Part shown: positions 18,096 through 26,097 of the stretch, piece by piece
How positions within the stretch are numbered: the first letter of the stretch is position 1
How the letters are laid out: each line of letters begins with the position of its first letter
Source of the DNA: Chloroflexota bacterium
Lineage (GTDB): Bacteria; Chloroflexota; Anaerolineae; Anaerolineales; Villigracilaceae
Length of the DNA stretch: 64,000 nt
Assembly: GCA_016191845.1 (NCBI GenBank)
Contig: JACPVF010000005.1
Span: 182,649-246,648 of the forward strand
Direction: 5' to 3'
Made by a program: the position numbers and the translations under genes
Notes under the pieces: generated by a model
What the model was told of the DNA's origin: nothing
Seen by the model: only the letters and a program-made list of their open reading frames with translations
Database searches by the model: none

Positions 18096-19034
18096 TTAGT
18101 CCGAAGCGCAGCGGAAGCCGATCTTGGGGGAGAACTCGCCCAGGTAGTCTTCCGAATACTTGTCGCTGGCGTTGACGTTCGAGCCGCGGACCGACGCACG
18201 GTTGGACAGGCGGATGTCCACAAAGGCATCCTGGAAGGTACCGCCGCGCACCACGCGCTGGAAGTAGGCGCTGCGCGCACCGGGGCCGGGCGGATTCATG
18301 GTCACGTTTTGGGCATAGTAATTGCCATCGTAGAAGTCGTGCACCCATTCTGCCACATTACCAGCCAGGTCCAATACGCCAAAGGGGCTGGCGCCGGCCG
18401 GGAAGCTGCCCACACGGGCGGTGTCGTTGCCTGCATAGTAGTTGAAGTTACCGCGCGAGGAGTCAGGCGCATCGTCGCCCCACGGGTAGGTGCGGAAGTC
18501 GTTGCCGCGGGCGGCGCGTTCCCACTCAGCCTCAGTCGGCAGGCGGCGTCCCGCCCAAGTGCAGTAGGCGTCGGCCTGCTGCCAGGTGACGTATACCACA
18601 GGATAATCGTTGAATTCAGGGTTGTTGAAGTAGGAGTCGCGGGTCTCGGACTTGAAGGACTGGGGCGGGTCACAGACGCCGGCTTGAACGCACAGCATGA
18701 ACATGGCGTTGGTCACTTCCAGCTTATCGATCCAGAAGGCCTTCATGGTCACACTGTGGGTGGGCTGCTCGTCGCTGGAAGCCGCGGGGTCGAGACCACC
18801 CATGCGGAAGGTTCCTTCGGGGACGTATGCCTGTTGCATGCCGTCGGCTTGTGAAACGCGTGTCTGACCGGCGTCACCGCCATTCACCACCTCGGCGGTC
18901 GCGTTGACCGGGGCGGGGGTATTGGTCGGGAACGCAGTGGGCAGGGCCATGGCCGTCGGTTGGGCCTGTCCGCCCATTTGGCAGGCCGAGAGCACCAGAG
19001 CCAGGGCCGCCAGAATCGGGAATACTTTTTTCAT
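18096..19034 (-). CDS. SUMF1/FGE-fold lipoprotein
   Basis: The 312-residue product has a lipoprotein signal ending LSAC at about residue 18, a short linker, and a full formylglycine-generating-enzyme-like (C-type-lectin fold) domain from about 75 to 310. Signature blocks are IDKLEVTNAMF, YPVVYVTWQQADAYCTWAG, RRLPTEAEWERAARG, GNVAEWVHDFYD, RVVRGGTF and KIGFRCA. The copper-binding cysteine pair of true formylglycine-generating enzymes, expected just after RGG, is absent (RGGTFQDAFVDIRLSNRA), so it is probably not an oxidase and may bind a ligand or another envelope protein. AAAGGAGG precedes the ATG. It is divergent from the response regulator and homologous to the gene at 19963. Confidence 0.88.
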   Translation of the reverse strand: MKKVFPILAALALVLSACQMGGQAQPTAMALPTAFPTNTPAPVNATAEVVNGGDAGQTRVSQADGMQQAYVPEGTFRMGGLDPAASSDEQPTHSVTMKAFWIDKLEVTNAMFMLCVQAGVCDPPQSFKSETRDSYFNNPEFNDYPVVYVTWQQADAYCTWAGRRLPTEAEWERAARGNDFRTYPWGDDAPDSSRGNFNYYAGNDTARVGSFPAGASPFGVLDLAGNVAEWVHDFYDGNYYAQNVTMNPPGPGARSAYFQRVVRGGTFQDAFVDIRLSNRASVRGSNVNASDKYSEDYLGEFSPKIGFRCASD

Positions 19035-19060
19035 CGTGCCTCCTTTTGAAATCTATTGCC

Positions 19061-19089
19061 AGTATACAAACATGGGACTTTTTTCCTAA
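19061..19089 (-). promoter_or_regulatory. putative promoter of the SUMF1-fold lipoprotein
   Basis: Minus-strand TTAGGA (19089-19084) and TATACT (19066-19061) with a 17-nt spacer. It lies back to back with the response regulator promoter. Confidence 0.5.
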
Positions 19090-19121
19090 TCCCCCAAAAG
19101 TAATAGACAAGTGAAAAAATG

Positions 19122-19150
19122 TTACTTTTTGAGACCAAGTGCCTTATAAT
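19122..19150 (+). promoter_or_regulatory. putative promoter of the response regulator
   Basis: TTACTT (19122-19127) and a perfect TATAAT (19145-19150) are 17 nt apart, 50 nt before the ATG at 19201. Confidence 0.55.
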
Positions 19151-19200
19151 CAGTTTGCAAGTTTGAAAAGCCTGCCTAAAATTTGCCTTCAGGAACAAAA

Positions 19201-19902
19201 ATGCAACCTTTTTCCCCTGCCGACGCCCCCAATGCCATGCGAGTCTTTGTGGTCTGTGACCAGGATGCCACCGCACCCATCTGGGGCTACATCATCCGTC
19301 AGAAGGGGTTGGTCGCGATCCTCGAGACCTCCGTCCAGCGCGCAATGGAGCGCTCGGTGGAGGAGATTCCCGACCTGATCGTGATCGACGTCAATGCCTC
19401 GCACGCCCAGCGCATGGAACTGTGCCGTCAGTTCCGCTCGCTGAGCAACAGCCCCATTCTGCTCTTCCTGCCCTCGAATAACGAACTCGAAATTCTGGAA
19501 GCCTATCAGAACGGCGTGGATGAGTGCGTGGTCAAGCCCATCAGCCCGGCCATCTTCCTGGCCAAGATCATGGCCTGGTCGAAACGTAGTTGGACGGAGC
19601 CAATGACGCCACGCAATGCGGGTCGCCTGCGCCTCGACCCGTCGCACCGCTCCGCGATGGGCGCAGATGGCCCGGAGGTCAAGCTGACCAACCTCGAGTT
19701 CCGTCTGCTGCACCTGCTGATGAGTCGCCCGGGCTACGTCTTCCCCGCCGAGGAGATCATCCAGACCGTATGGGGCGCAGAGGGTGATGTGGTGCTGCTC
19801 AAGAACGTGGTCTATCGCCTGCGCAAGAAACTGGAGGAGGAGGCGGGCGAGAAACGCGTCATCCAGACCTGGCCCGGTGGATATAGTTTTGTGGAGGAAT
19901 GA
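19201..19902 (+). CDS. OmpR/PhoB-type response regulator, orphan
   Basis: The 233-residue protein has an N-terminal receiver domain (about residues 15-130) with an early acidic site (CDQD), the phospho-acceptor Asp in DLIVIDVNAS and the conserved Lys in VVKPIS. A winged-helix DNA-binding domain fills about 150-230, with LTNLEFRLLHLLMSRPG and the recognition helix VVYRLRKKLEEE. I chose ATG 19201 because AGGA lies 7 nt upstream; an in-frame TTG six codons earlier is possible. No histidine kinase is adjacent. It is flanked by two paralogous SUMF1-fold lipoprotein genes, which may be its targets. Confidence 0.9.
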   Translation: MQPFSPADAPNAMRVFVVCDQDATAPIWGYIIRQKGLVAILETSVQRAMERSVEEIPDLIVIDVNASHAQRMELCRQFRSLSNSPILLFLPSNNELEILEAYQNGVDECVVKPISPAIFLAKIMAWSKRSWTEPMTPRNAGRLRLDPSHRSAMGADGPEVKLTNLEFRLLHLLMSRPGYVFPAEEIIQTVWGAEGDVVLLKNVVYRLRKKLEEEAGEKRVIQTWPGGYSFVEE

Positions 19903-19905
19903 ACG

Positions 19906-19939
19906 AACCGCCCGCAGTTCAAACTGCGGGCGGTTTTTT
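19906..19939 (+). terminator. response regulator terminator
   Basis: A 14-bp stem (AACCGCCCGCAGTT and its complement) starts 3 nt after the stop codon and runs into six T. Confidence 0.95.
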
Positions 19940-19962
19940 CTGGACCGTGAATCTGATTCCGT

Positions 19963-20931
19963 TTACTGGCTGGATGCGCAGCGAAACCCGATCTTGGATG
20001 AACTGCGCCCGAACAGGTCGGGGCTGTCGTAGGCGGCATCGGGGTTGGGGCCCAATTCACTGCCGCGATTGGCAATGCGGATGTTGACCCAGGCATCCTG
20101 ATATGTGCCACCGCGGATGACGCGCAGGATCAAGCGCTTGGCCTGCTCGGGTCCCGTTGGGTTGGCGCTGGGGGAGTTCTGATAATAATCTGCGCGGTAG
20201 AAATCCTGAACCCACTCGGCCACATTGCCCGCCATGTCCATCGCGCCGAAGGGACTGGCTCCCAGCGGATACGATCCTACGCGGCTGGTATCGCGGATGA
20301 AGTTATTGTAGTTGGCATACAAGGCAGTGGGCGGTTCCTCGCCCCACGGATAGGTGCGCATATCATCACCACGTGCAGCGCGTTCCCATTCAGCCTCGGT
20401 CGGCAGGCGGCGGCCCGCCCAGGTGCAATAGGTTTGGGCGTCGGTCCACGTGACGGTGATGACGGGGTAGTCCTGGAATTCAGGATTACCGAAGTATGGA
20501 TCGCGCGTGTTGGAATAGGGCTTCTGCGGCGGGTTGCAAATCCCTGCCTGTACGCACAGGCCGTACATGCCGTTGGTCACTTCGAACTGGTCGATCCAAA
20601 ACTCATTCAGTGTGACGTCATGCGCGGGCAGTTCATCGTCCTCGGCGTGGATATCGTATCCGCCCATGTGCAGGGTCCCTGCGGGGACAAAGACCTGTGG
20701 CATGTTGTCCGCGGGGGAGATGCGGGGGGCGTAGCCAGCAGGGGTGGGGGAGACGGGCGGCGCGGGGAAGGTGGCCGTCGGAATCCCCTTGGATGCGGAG
20801 GTGACTTCGATGACAGGAACAGACGTGACGGTTGGCAAGTCAGCGGGGACCGAAGTGGATGGGGCAACGGTAGCAGGAGTCGTGCAGGCGGTCAGTATAA
20901 GCAGGGATAGGATCAGAATCTTCTTGGACAT
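19963..20931 (-). CDS. SUMF1/FGE-fold lipoprotein, second copy
   Basis: The 322-residue product is a paralogue of the protein at 18096. It has a lipoprotein signal (SLLILTAC), a Pro/Ser/Val-rich linker to about residue 65, and the SUMF1 domain to the end, with IDQFEVTNGMYGLC, YPVITVTWTDAQTYCTWAG, RRLPTEAEWERAARG, GNVAEWVQDFY, RVIRGGTY and KIGFRCA. It too lacks the catalytic Cys pair after RGG. Its ATG directly touches the stop codon of the upstream C39-like peptidase gene (TAAATG), so the two are co-translated and probably work together outside the membrane. Confidence 0.88.
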   Translation of the reverse strand: MSKKILILSLLILTACTTPATVAPSTSVPADLPTVTSVPVIEVTSASKGIPTATFPAPPVSPTPAGYAPRISPADNMPQVFVPAGTLHMGGYDIHAEDDELPAHDVTLNEFWIDQFEVTNGMYGLCVQAGICNPPQKPYSNTRDPYFGNPEFQDYPVITVTWTDAQTYCTWAGRRLPTEAEWERAARGDDMRTYPWGEEPPTALYANYNNFIRDTSRVGSYPLGASPFGAMDMAGNVAEWVQDFYRADYYQNSPSANPTGPEQAKRLILRVIRGGTYQDAWVNIRIANRGSELGPNPDAAYDSPDLFGRSSSKIGFRCASSQ

Positions 20932-22173
20932 TTAGGGGCCTGTGAGGAAGTTGAGGGCGTATTGAGCGTCGACGTATCCAGGGCGGATCTCGAGAGCTTT
21001 GTTCCAGGCGTCTTTGGCGCCTTTGAAATCGTCTTTGCGGTAGAGCGCCCAGCCATACCACAGCCAGGTCTCTTCGGACATGTCGGTGATGCCGCGCGCA
21101 TAGTCAGTGAGAGCCAGCAAGTCGTCGTTGCGGTTGGATTGGAAGTAGGCGATGAACGGGCCAAACTGGTAGCGGAACATGCGTAGCGGCAGGCCGATCT
21201 TGCGCGACTTGTCGTAGGCATTGGCGGCTTCATCATATTTTTCGAAGTACACCAGGTTGCTGCCGAGGTTGAACCAGGCATAGGAGTCCTGCGGGTTCGT
21301 TTCAGTTTCGGCCTGAGCCAATTCGAGCGCGTGCTGACGGTTGGTGTCGGCATCCCAATCCGCGCCGAGGATGGAGCTAAGTTCGGATTCCTCCTGCGCG
21401 ACGTAAAAGACCATATAGAGGTTATTGAAGGCTTTCCAATCACTTTCGAGCTGTGAATAGGCAACGGTCAGATTCGCGCCGTGATAGGAGTCTTGCACGG
21501 TGAAGGTTTGTGTCGCGTCGTCGTAGCCGGTGAGCAACAGATAATGCGCCGCCCATAAATCGTCGTTGGGGCCGAGCGCGTCGTTCGGGTCGAGTTTGGT
21601 GACGCTTTCCACGATAACGGGATAGTTGGCGGCCAGCAGCCGTTTGAGCAGCAGCAGGTCGCCTGCCACGCGATATTCCACGTTGAGCCAGCCCGCATTG
21701 TTGCGAACATACCAGGCCAGTTCCTCCGGGTTGACGTTGCGATCCTGCAGCACGGGTTTGATTTGCGCTGCAATGTCGGCCTGGGTACCTGTCCAGCCGT
21801 ACATGTGCAGAGTCATCGAGAGTGTGGCGGGGCCGCAGTTATTGGGAGTCTGCTGTTCCCAGGCGGGCGGCGTAAGTTGAACCTGTGCGGGCAGCGGTGC
21901 AAACGTGGCGGTGGGGGAGGCGAGACTTGTCGGCGTGAGAACAGGCTCAGGCGTGGAGGTGGGGGTCCCAGTTGGCAGGGTGGCTGGCGCTGTAGAGGTC
22001 GGCAACGCCGTTGGCACGGGACCGGGCGGGTTGAGTACGTTCTTCACGTATAACCCGAACTTTTCCGTCCGCCAATCGACTGCGCTTTTTACTTTGGGGA
22101 TTTGGTAGACCAGCACTGACAATAGAAGAAATCCCGCCAGTGCCAGGGCGATTGTCCGTACTTTTTTCGACAT
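20932..22173 (-). CDS. membrane-anchored C39-like peptidase with TPR domain
   Basis: The 413-residue protein has an N-terminal membrane anchor (residues about 5-25), a TP-rich linker to about 95, and a papain-like C39_2 domain at about 100-265. Catalytic residues appear intact: Cys in TPNNCGPATLSM, His in WAAHYLLLTGYDD and Asp in VQDSYHG. From about 285 to the end are TPR helices with YAWFNLGSNLVYFEKYDEA. It should cleave or bind peptides outside the cell. I chose ATG 22173: a TGG TAGACT extended -10 lies 7 nt upstream and no Shine-Dalgarno is seen, which suggests a leaderless mRNA. It is in operon with the SUMF1-fold lipoprotein. Confidence 0.85.
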   Translation of the reverse strand: MSKKVRTIALALAGFLLLSVLVYQIPKVKSAVDWRTEKFGLYVKNVLNPPGPVPTALPTSTAPATLPTGTPTSTPEPVLTPTSLASPTATFAPLPAQVQLTPPAWEQQTPNNCGPATLSMTLHMYGWTGTQADIAAQIKPVLQDRNVNPEELAWYVRNNAGWLNVEYRVAGDLLLLKRLLAANYPVIVESVTKLDPNDALGPNDDLWAAHYLLLTGYDDATQTFTVQDSYHGANLTVAYSQLESDWKAFNNLYMVFYVAQEESELSSILGADWDADTNRQHALELAQAETETNPQDSYAWFNLGSNLVYFEKYDEAANAYDKSRKIGLPLRMFRYQFGPFIAYFQSNRNDDLLALTDYARGITDMSEETWLWYGWALYRKDDFKGAKDAWNKALEIRPGYVDAQYALNFLTGP

Positions 22174-22180
22174 GCGGGCG

Positions 22181-22189
22181 AGTCTACCA
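22181..22189 (-). promoter_or_regulatory. extended -10 for a leaderless transcript (C39-like gene)
   Basis: On the minus strand TGG TAGACT (22189-22181) is followed by 7 nt and then ATG at 22173. This spacing puts the likely transcription start at the start codon. Confidence 0.45.
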
Positions 22190-22227
22190 TGCCTTGCTGA
22201 GAAGGGACTAAGGAATGGGAGTAGTCC

Positions 22228-22350
22228 ATGGATTGCATGGATTTCACAAAAAAACACGAAGACACGGGTATAAAACGATCAGTGTCTTCGCGCCTCTGTA
22301 GTTGAAAAAATCACCAGCGATGAACGGTGATAAACAGGGATGAATGCGTC
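22228..22350. repeat. intergenic repeat-like sequence with hairpins
   Basis: The stretch has the arms CGAAGACAC (22257-22265) and GTGTCTTCG (22282-22290), a run of A before them, and then a series of GATGAACGGTGATAAACAG-like words. Such low-information words recur between genes in many environmental Chloroflexi and Planctomycetes genomes. No second copy is present in this window, so the repeat status is inferred. Confidence 0.35.
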
Positions 22351-22351
22351 G

Positions 22352-22525
22352 TTAAAACGCCTGGCGAATTACGATCTGGAAGACGACAGCCAGACAACTG
22401 AACGCGCAGCAGCACAAAAGGATGGCTGCGATGACGACGGTCCAGACGGCATTCTCGATCTTGTCGCCGATGTTCCAGCCGATGCGGTGGGCGAATTGAC
22501 GGACATATGGTTCGAGGAAATTCAT
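22352..22525 (-). CDS. 57-residue single-span membrane protein
   Basis: A short reading frame encodes 57 residues: an amphipathic, charged start (MNFLEPYVRQFAHRIG), then one long hydrophobic helix from about residue 28 to 53 that contains a CCC triplet and a further Cys, and the end VIRQAF. GGAG lies 10 nt before the ATG, which supports translation. It lies between the C39-like gene and the nuclease-fold-like gene on the same strand. I know no family. It could be a small membrane regulator or a partner of the neighbouring membrane proteins. Confidence 0.6.
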   Translation of the reverse strand: MNFLEPYVRQFAHRIGWNIGDKIENAVWTVVIAAILLCCCAFSCLAVVFQIVIRQAF

Positions 22526-22594
22526 GGGACAACTCCGTGTTTGAGATGCGCCATCTTACCGCCGCATTGCTCGCCCCCGAATCCCATCTTGGTC

Positions 22595-23590
22595 CTAGGA
22601 CTGGGCCTTCTCCGCCTCCCAGGCGCGTACCTGCGTCAGCAACTCGCTCAGCGGGTTCAGGTCCGCTATGGGCATGGCGAGGTGCTTTTCGGGCGTCTGT
22701 CGGTACTGAAAGACACGTGCGCCCGCCTGCACCGGGTTGGCGCGGCGTCGGAAGTCACTGCGCGCCACATAGCCCGCCAGCACGATCTCCATGCCGTACA
22801 CCCACAAATTCCCCCACTCATGCCAATGGATGATGTGCGTCTCCTTGCGGCGCGGGCTATGGATTCCCAGCCGCCCTTCGAACATTCTTTGGATGTGGAC
22901 CGAGGTCAACGTGAAGAACGACTCCCGCACGAGGATGCGTGTGCGGGGCGGCAATTCCAGCGTGCAAGACAAGAACTCCCGACCCTCGGCCTGCCCCGTC
23001 AGCTCGACAGTCATGGCCTCATCTGCTTCGGACTTCAATGTCAGCGGCCCCAGCGGAGTCCACGCCTGCGGTCTGGCCCATGTCTCAGGCAGGGCATGTA
23101 GAAAGTAGGTGGGCTGACCGGCTTCCTGTACCTTCTTCAATTCTTCGAGCGAGGATGCAGTCAATCCAGCCAGGAAGGCAAAGAGATACAGGTCGTGGTC
23201 GCTGAAGCCTTCCGCCGCATGATAGTCAGATGGGATCAGCGCGGGCGCGCGCAACAATACCCCGGGTGACTTGCGCATGTCCACGATCTGGGCCCGGTCC
23301 TTGATGAGAAAAGAATGCAGGTCGCAGCGGCGGCCGCCAAGGACCACGTCATAACGGTCGGGCGCGGTGAACGGAAGCGCGCCGCGCACATCGTACGGGA
23401 TTCCCTGTTCGCTGAGGTAGCGTCGGAAAGCCAGTTCCACCGCCGCGCCTGCCACCCGTCGGCGCAGGAGGTCGAAGAGCGATCCCTCCATCTGCGGGAG
23501 ATGCGGCAGCGAGCGGATGGTGTGGGCGATGCCGCCTTCCGTCAGGTCGGGGGTGAAGGGCAGACGCAATAGGTCGGAAGGAGTCAACAT
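22595..23590 (-). CDS. unknown protein with PD-(D/E)XK nuclease-like motif
   Basis: The 331-residue soluble protein has no signal peptide. Residues about 45-105 resemble the core of the PD-(D/E)XK nuclease fold: a helix with a Glu (AAVELAFRRYLSEQGI), then RYDVVLGGRRCDLHSFLI, which matches the common D-x-V-x-x-G-x-R-x-D-x-K-S pattern except that His replaces the Lys. Near residue 275 the stretch AGYVARSDFRRRA matches a word often found near the end of such proteins. The Lys-to-His change makes activity uncertain. It lies 12 nt after the membrane protein gene at 23603-24805 and is probably in operon with it. Function unknown. Confidence 0.6.
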   Translation of the reverse strand: MLTPSDLLRLPFTPDLTEGGIAHTIRSLPHLPQMEGSLFDLLRRRVAGAAVELAFRRYLSEQGIPYDVRGALPFTAPDRYDVVLGGRRCDLHSFLIKDRAQIVDMRKSPGVLLRAPALIPSDYHAAEGFSDHDLYLFAFLAGLTASSLEELKKVQEAGQPTYFLHALPETWARPQAWTPLGPLTLKSEADEAMTVELTGQAEGREFLSCTLELPPRTRILVRESFFTLTSVHIQRMFEGRLGIHSPRRKETHIIHWHEWGNLWVYGMEIVLAGYVARSDFRRRANPVQAGARVFQYRQTPEKHLAMPIADLNPLSELLTQVRAWEAEKAQS

Positions 23591-23602
23591 GAGGGAAAAG
23601 AA

Positions 23603-24805
23603 TCAAGGTTGGGGAGCGGGCAGGCGTTTCCTGAGGATCCATCCGAACAAGACAAAGACCAGCATCTCCAGGATGCGCCAGAAGGTGACGATGGTGACTT
23701 GCCCATTATATCCCCCGTAAAAATCGCGGTAAGCTTCCATGCTATCCATCGGGATGGGTAGCCATACCAGATTGAAGAATGCTGTAGCAGCCAGCATGAA
23801 GGCCAGCACCAGACCATGAGTCTTTTCAGCCAGACCTCCAAGCAGGATGATTTGCGGGATGAAAAGGAAAGTGGTGAAGCGCGGGAAGTCGGTGCCGCCG
23901 AAGAAACTCAGCAATAGCACCAGTCCCGTGTAGACCGTCAGGAAGTGCCTCCATTCCAAGGACAGCGCACGATACGCGGACTGGATCTGGGGAATCGAAG
24001 CGGCGATCCACAAGGGCATGAGGTAGGACAACAGCGTGTACACGAAGTTGATGTCGCGTGTAATGATGAAGGGGGCCAGCACCCCGCGCAGGATGCCATC
24101 GGGGGTGAGGCTGATGAACTGGAAGTCGGCTTCGATGGGCAGGATCAAGCGCGGCAGGCCGAGGGCCAGGACCAGACCAAGGATGGAGAGTCCCACCTGA
24201 GCGTAGAGTTTATGACGGGCGGACTCGGTCCGCGCGAATGAGAAGAGATAGGCGATCAACGGGACGATCGTGAACTCGCGGAACTGTGAGGCGATCAGCG
24301 TGACGATCAACAGTGGTGTGAACCTGCGTTGGGCTGCCAGCCAGGTCGCCAACAGGATGAAGGCGTAGGCCAGATGATCGGGGCGAAAGACGTCGAACAG
24401 CAGGAATTTGACGTGGAAGAGAGAAAACCCCGTTACCAGCATCGCGATCCAGGCGGCTTTGCGTGACCCCGTCATCCAGCCTGTGAAGGCAAAGATCCCT
24501 GTCAACTGGAGGAAGGCCCCAAGGTAGGCGATGACGGTGAATCCGCCCTCGATGGACAAGCCCAATCCCGTCAGCATGCGCACCAGCAGGGGTGTGGCAT
24601 AACGGTATACGAAGGGACTGGCCAGCAGCGGTGTGTTGAGACCGTCCTGCGCCATGGCGATGTAGTAGCGGAAGTCCCACTGGAAGCGGGTGACATCGAC
24701 GTGATTGGTCAGCAGGTCAAGCAGACTGATCAAAATAATGGACAGAATCCCCGCCAGGAGATGATCGTTTCTTCGAGGAAAGTTTTTCTCAGTCTTCGCG
24801 GTCAT
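23603..24805 (-). CDS. polytopic membrane protein, unknown function
   Basis: The 400-residue protein has about ten hydrophobic helices. The loop after the first helix contains FQWDFRYYIAMAQDGLN and then FVYRYATPLLVRML; an early D..Y loop followed by an R..TP helix recalls GT-C-like or EpsG-like membrane proteins, but I see no firm motif. Its start overlaps the end of the upstream small membrane gene by 17 nt, and the nuclease-fold-like gene follows after 12 nt, so three genes are probably one transcript. Function unknown. Confidence 0.65.
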   Translation of the reverse strand: MTAKTEKNFPRRNDHLLAGILSIILISLLDLLTNHVDVTRFQWDFRYYIAMAQDGLNTPLLASPFVYRYATPLLVRMLTGLGLSIEGGFTVIAYLGAFLQLTGIFAFTGWMTGSRKAAWIAMLVTGFSLFHVKFLLFDVFRPDHLAYAFILLATWLAAQRRFTPLLIVTLIASQFREFTIVPLIAYLFSFARTESARHKLYAQVGLSILGLVLALGLPRLILPIEADFQFISLTPDGILRGVLAPFIITRDINFVYTLLSYLMPLWIAASIPQIQSAYRALSLEWRHFLTVYTGLVLLLSFFGGTDFPRFTTFLFIPQIILLGGLAEKTHGLVLAFMLAATAFFNLVWLPIPMDSMEAYRDFYGGYNGQVTIVTFWRILEMLVFVLFGWILRKRLPAPQP

Positions 24806-25151
24806 GGGATGATTCTTTTTGGGTGTCCTTGCCTGACTTCGTCTCGCTCTTTTTCAAGTCGTGCACTGCAAAATACAAAATGACAAGGGCCAGTCCAATC
24901 ACCAGACTGATGTATATTTCCAGCCCGGAGCGCATCACAATTGCTTGATACAAAATGTAAGCGAACGCAACCAAAAGTATCCCAATGAAAATCCAGCCTA
25001 AGACGGGGGATTCTTTCCCCCAGCGTGTATAGACTCTTTTGTATTTCCACTTCGGCTCGTATCGAACCGAGTGGCCGTGTCCGTCGCGGCTGTGCCATTG
25101 GAGGTGAGCCAGATAATCTTCCGCGTCAGATGGATCGTTGCCTCTAGACAT
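24789..25151 (-). CDS. small two-span membrane protein
   Basis: This 120-residue protein has a charged, aromatic N-terminus (YRYEPKWKYKRVYTRWG-like region near residues 30-45), two membrane helices at about 50-70 and 77-96, and a Lys/Ser/Glu-rich tail. I recognise no family. I chose the ATG at 25151; an ATG two codons earlier is possible. A TATAAT lies 7 nt before 25151 on the minus strand, and no Shine-Dalgarno is present, so it may be leaderless. It overlaps the next gene by 17 nt. Confidence 0.6.
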   Translation of the reverse strand: MSRGNDPSDAEDYLAHLQWHSRDGHGHSVRYEPKWKYKRVYTRWGKESPVLGWIFIGILLVAFAYILYQAIVMRSGLEIYISLVIGLALVILYFAVHDLKKSETKSGKDTQKESSHDRED

Positions 25152-25158
25152 GGCCATG

Positions 25159-25164
25159 ATTATA
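25159..25164 (-). promoter_or_regulatory. -10 box for a leaderless transcript (small membrane protein)
   Basis: Minus-strand TATAAT (25164-25159) lies 7 nt before the ATG at 25151. No good -35 or Shine-Dalgarno is seen. Confidence 0.4.
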
Positions 25165-25215
25165 AATCCCGAATGTAAAGCAAAAGCGCCCCCCTTACTT
25201 ATTTACCATCCCTTG

Positions 25216-26007
25216 TCACGGCAGCGGCGTGCGCGTGGGCAGACTGTAATTCACGTCCTGGATGATCAGGTCGGTGAAGTTGACGGTGACGGGCGTGTCG
25301 CCCGACGAACTGGCGAACAGGCCGATGGTGCCGTTGCCAAAGCTGGCGTCGTTGACCGCGAACTGGAAGCGGCCATTCAGGAACAGGCGCAGTTCCGTGC
25401 CGACGGCCCACACGCCGATGCGCACCTCGCCCGGCACGCCGATGGGCGCGTCGCCGCTGGGGGTGGGCTCCTGCAACACCTGACGGTTGTTGAAGCGGAC
25501 CCGTTCCGCACCGACCATGCCATTGCAGGTCAACGAGAAGCGATAATACGCCACTGCATTGGCACGGACCAGCACCCCGTACGAGTCATCCCCACGGCAC
25601 AGGCTGGGTCGGGCGGTGACTTCAGCATAGAAACTGCCCACGTCGAAGTAGCGGCGCAGGCTGAAGATGTAATTCTTCGAGGCGGCGGCCAGCGACAGGC
25701 GGTTGTTTTCCACGCTGGCTGAGCCCTGGTCGGACGAGGCCGTGTCCCACAGCGTAGCGTCGGTGAATGAGTCGCGTACGGTGGTGTCACCCAGACCGGG
25801 CCGCATCTCGGGGGTGGGTGTGAAAGTGGAAAAGGTCTGGGGCGGGGAAGTGGGCGAAGGGGGGAACCAGACACGGGTCGGGGTTTGGAAGGGGGTGCCG
25901 GTGACCGTCGGCGCCGGGACCTCCACGGTGGGAGCATCCAGCACCGAGCAGGCGGAGAGTAGTCCGCCAAGAATCGAGAGAATGAGAAAATGCCGTTTGA
26001 AAATCAT
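25216..26007 (-). CDS. lipoprotein with concanavalin-like beta-sandwich domain
   Basis: The 263-residue product has a lipoprotein signal (FLILSILGGLLSAC), a TP/PP-rich linker to about residue 80, and a beta-sandwich domain at about 85-255. The domain has DSFTDATLWDT near its start, VEVT-like strands, YYRFSLTCNG, and NGRFQFAVNDASFGNGTIG with LFASS near the end, a pattern of LamG/laminarin-lectin-like folds (glycan binding). It shares this layout with the lipoprotein at 54769. ATG 26007 starts the signal sequence; no Shine-Dalgarno is obvious. It is divergent from the SDR gene. Confidence 0.75.
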   Translation of the reverse strand: MIFKRHFLILSILGGLLSACSVLDAPTVEVPAPTVTGTPFQTPTRVWFPPSPTSPPQTFSTFTPTPEMRPGLGDTTVRDSFTDATLWDTASSDQGSASVENNRLSLAAASKNYIFSLRRYFDVGSFYAEVTARPSLCRGDDSYGVLVRANAVAYYRFSLTCNGMVGAERVRFNNRQVLQEPTPSGDAPIGVPGEVRIGVWAVGTELRLFLNGRFQFAVNDASFGNGTIGLFASSSGDTPVTVNFTDLIIQDVNYSLPTRTPLP

Positions 26008-26097
26008 ATTGGTTTGGTGACAATTTACGCGGGGATGCGATGGCAAGGTATTGTACAATAAAGTCGCTCGTCATTCCAGCAGACTGAAGGAGGCACA

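Noticed and set aside
18096..20931. Annotation of the SUMF1-fold lipoproteins as sulfatase-modifying enzymes
   Set aside because: Both lack the Cys pair needed for formylglycine formation, and no sulfatase gene is in the window.
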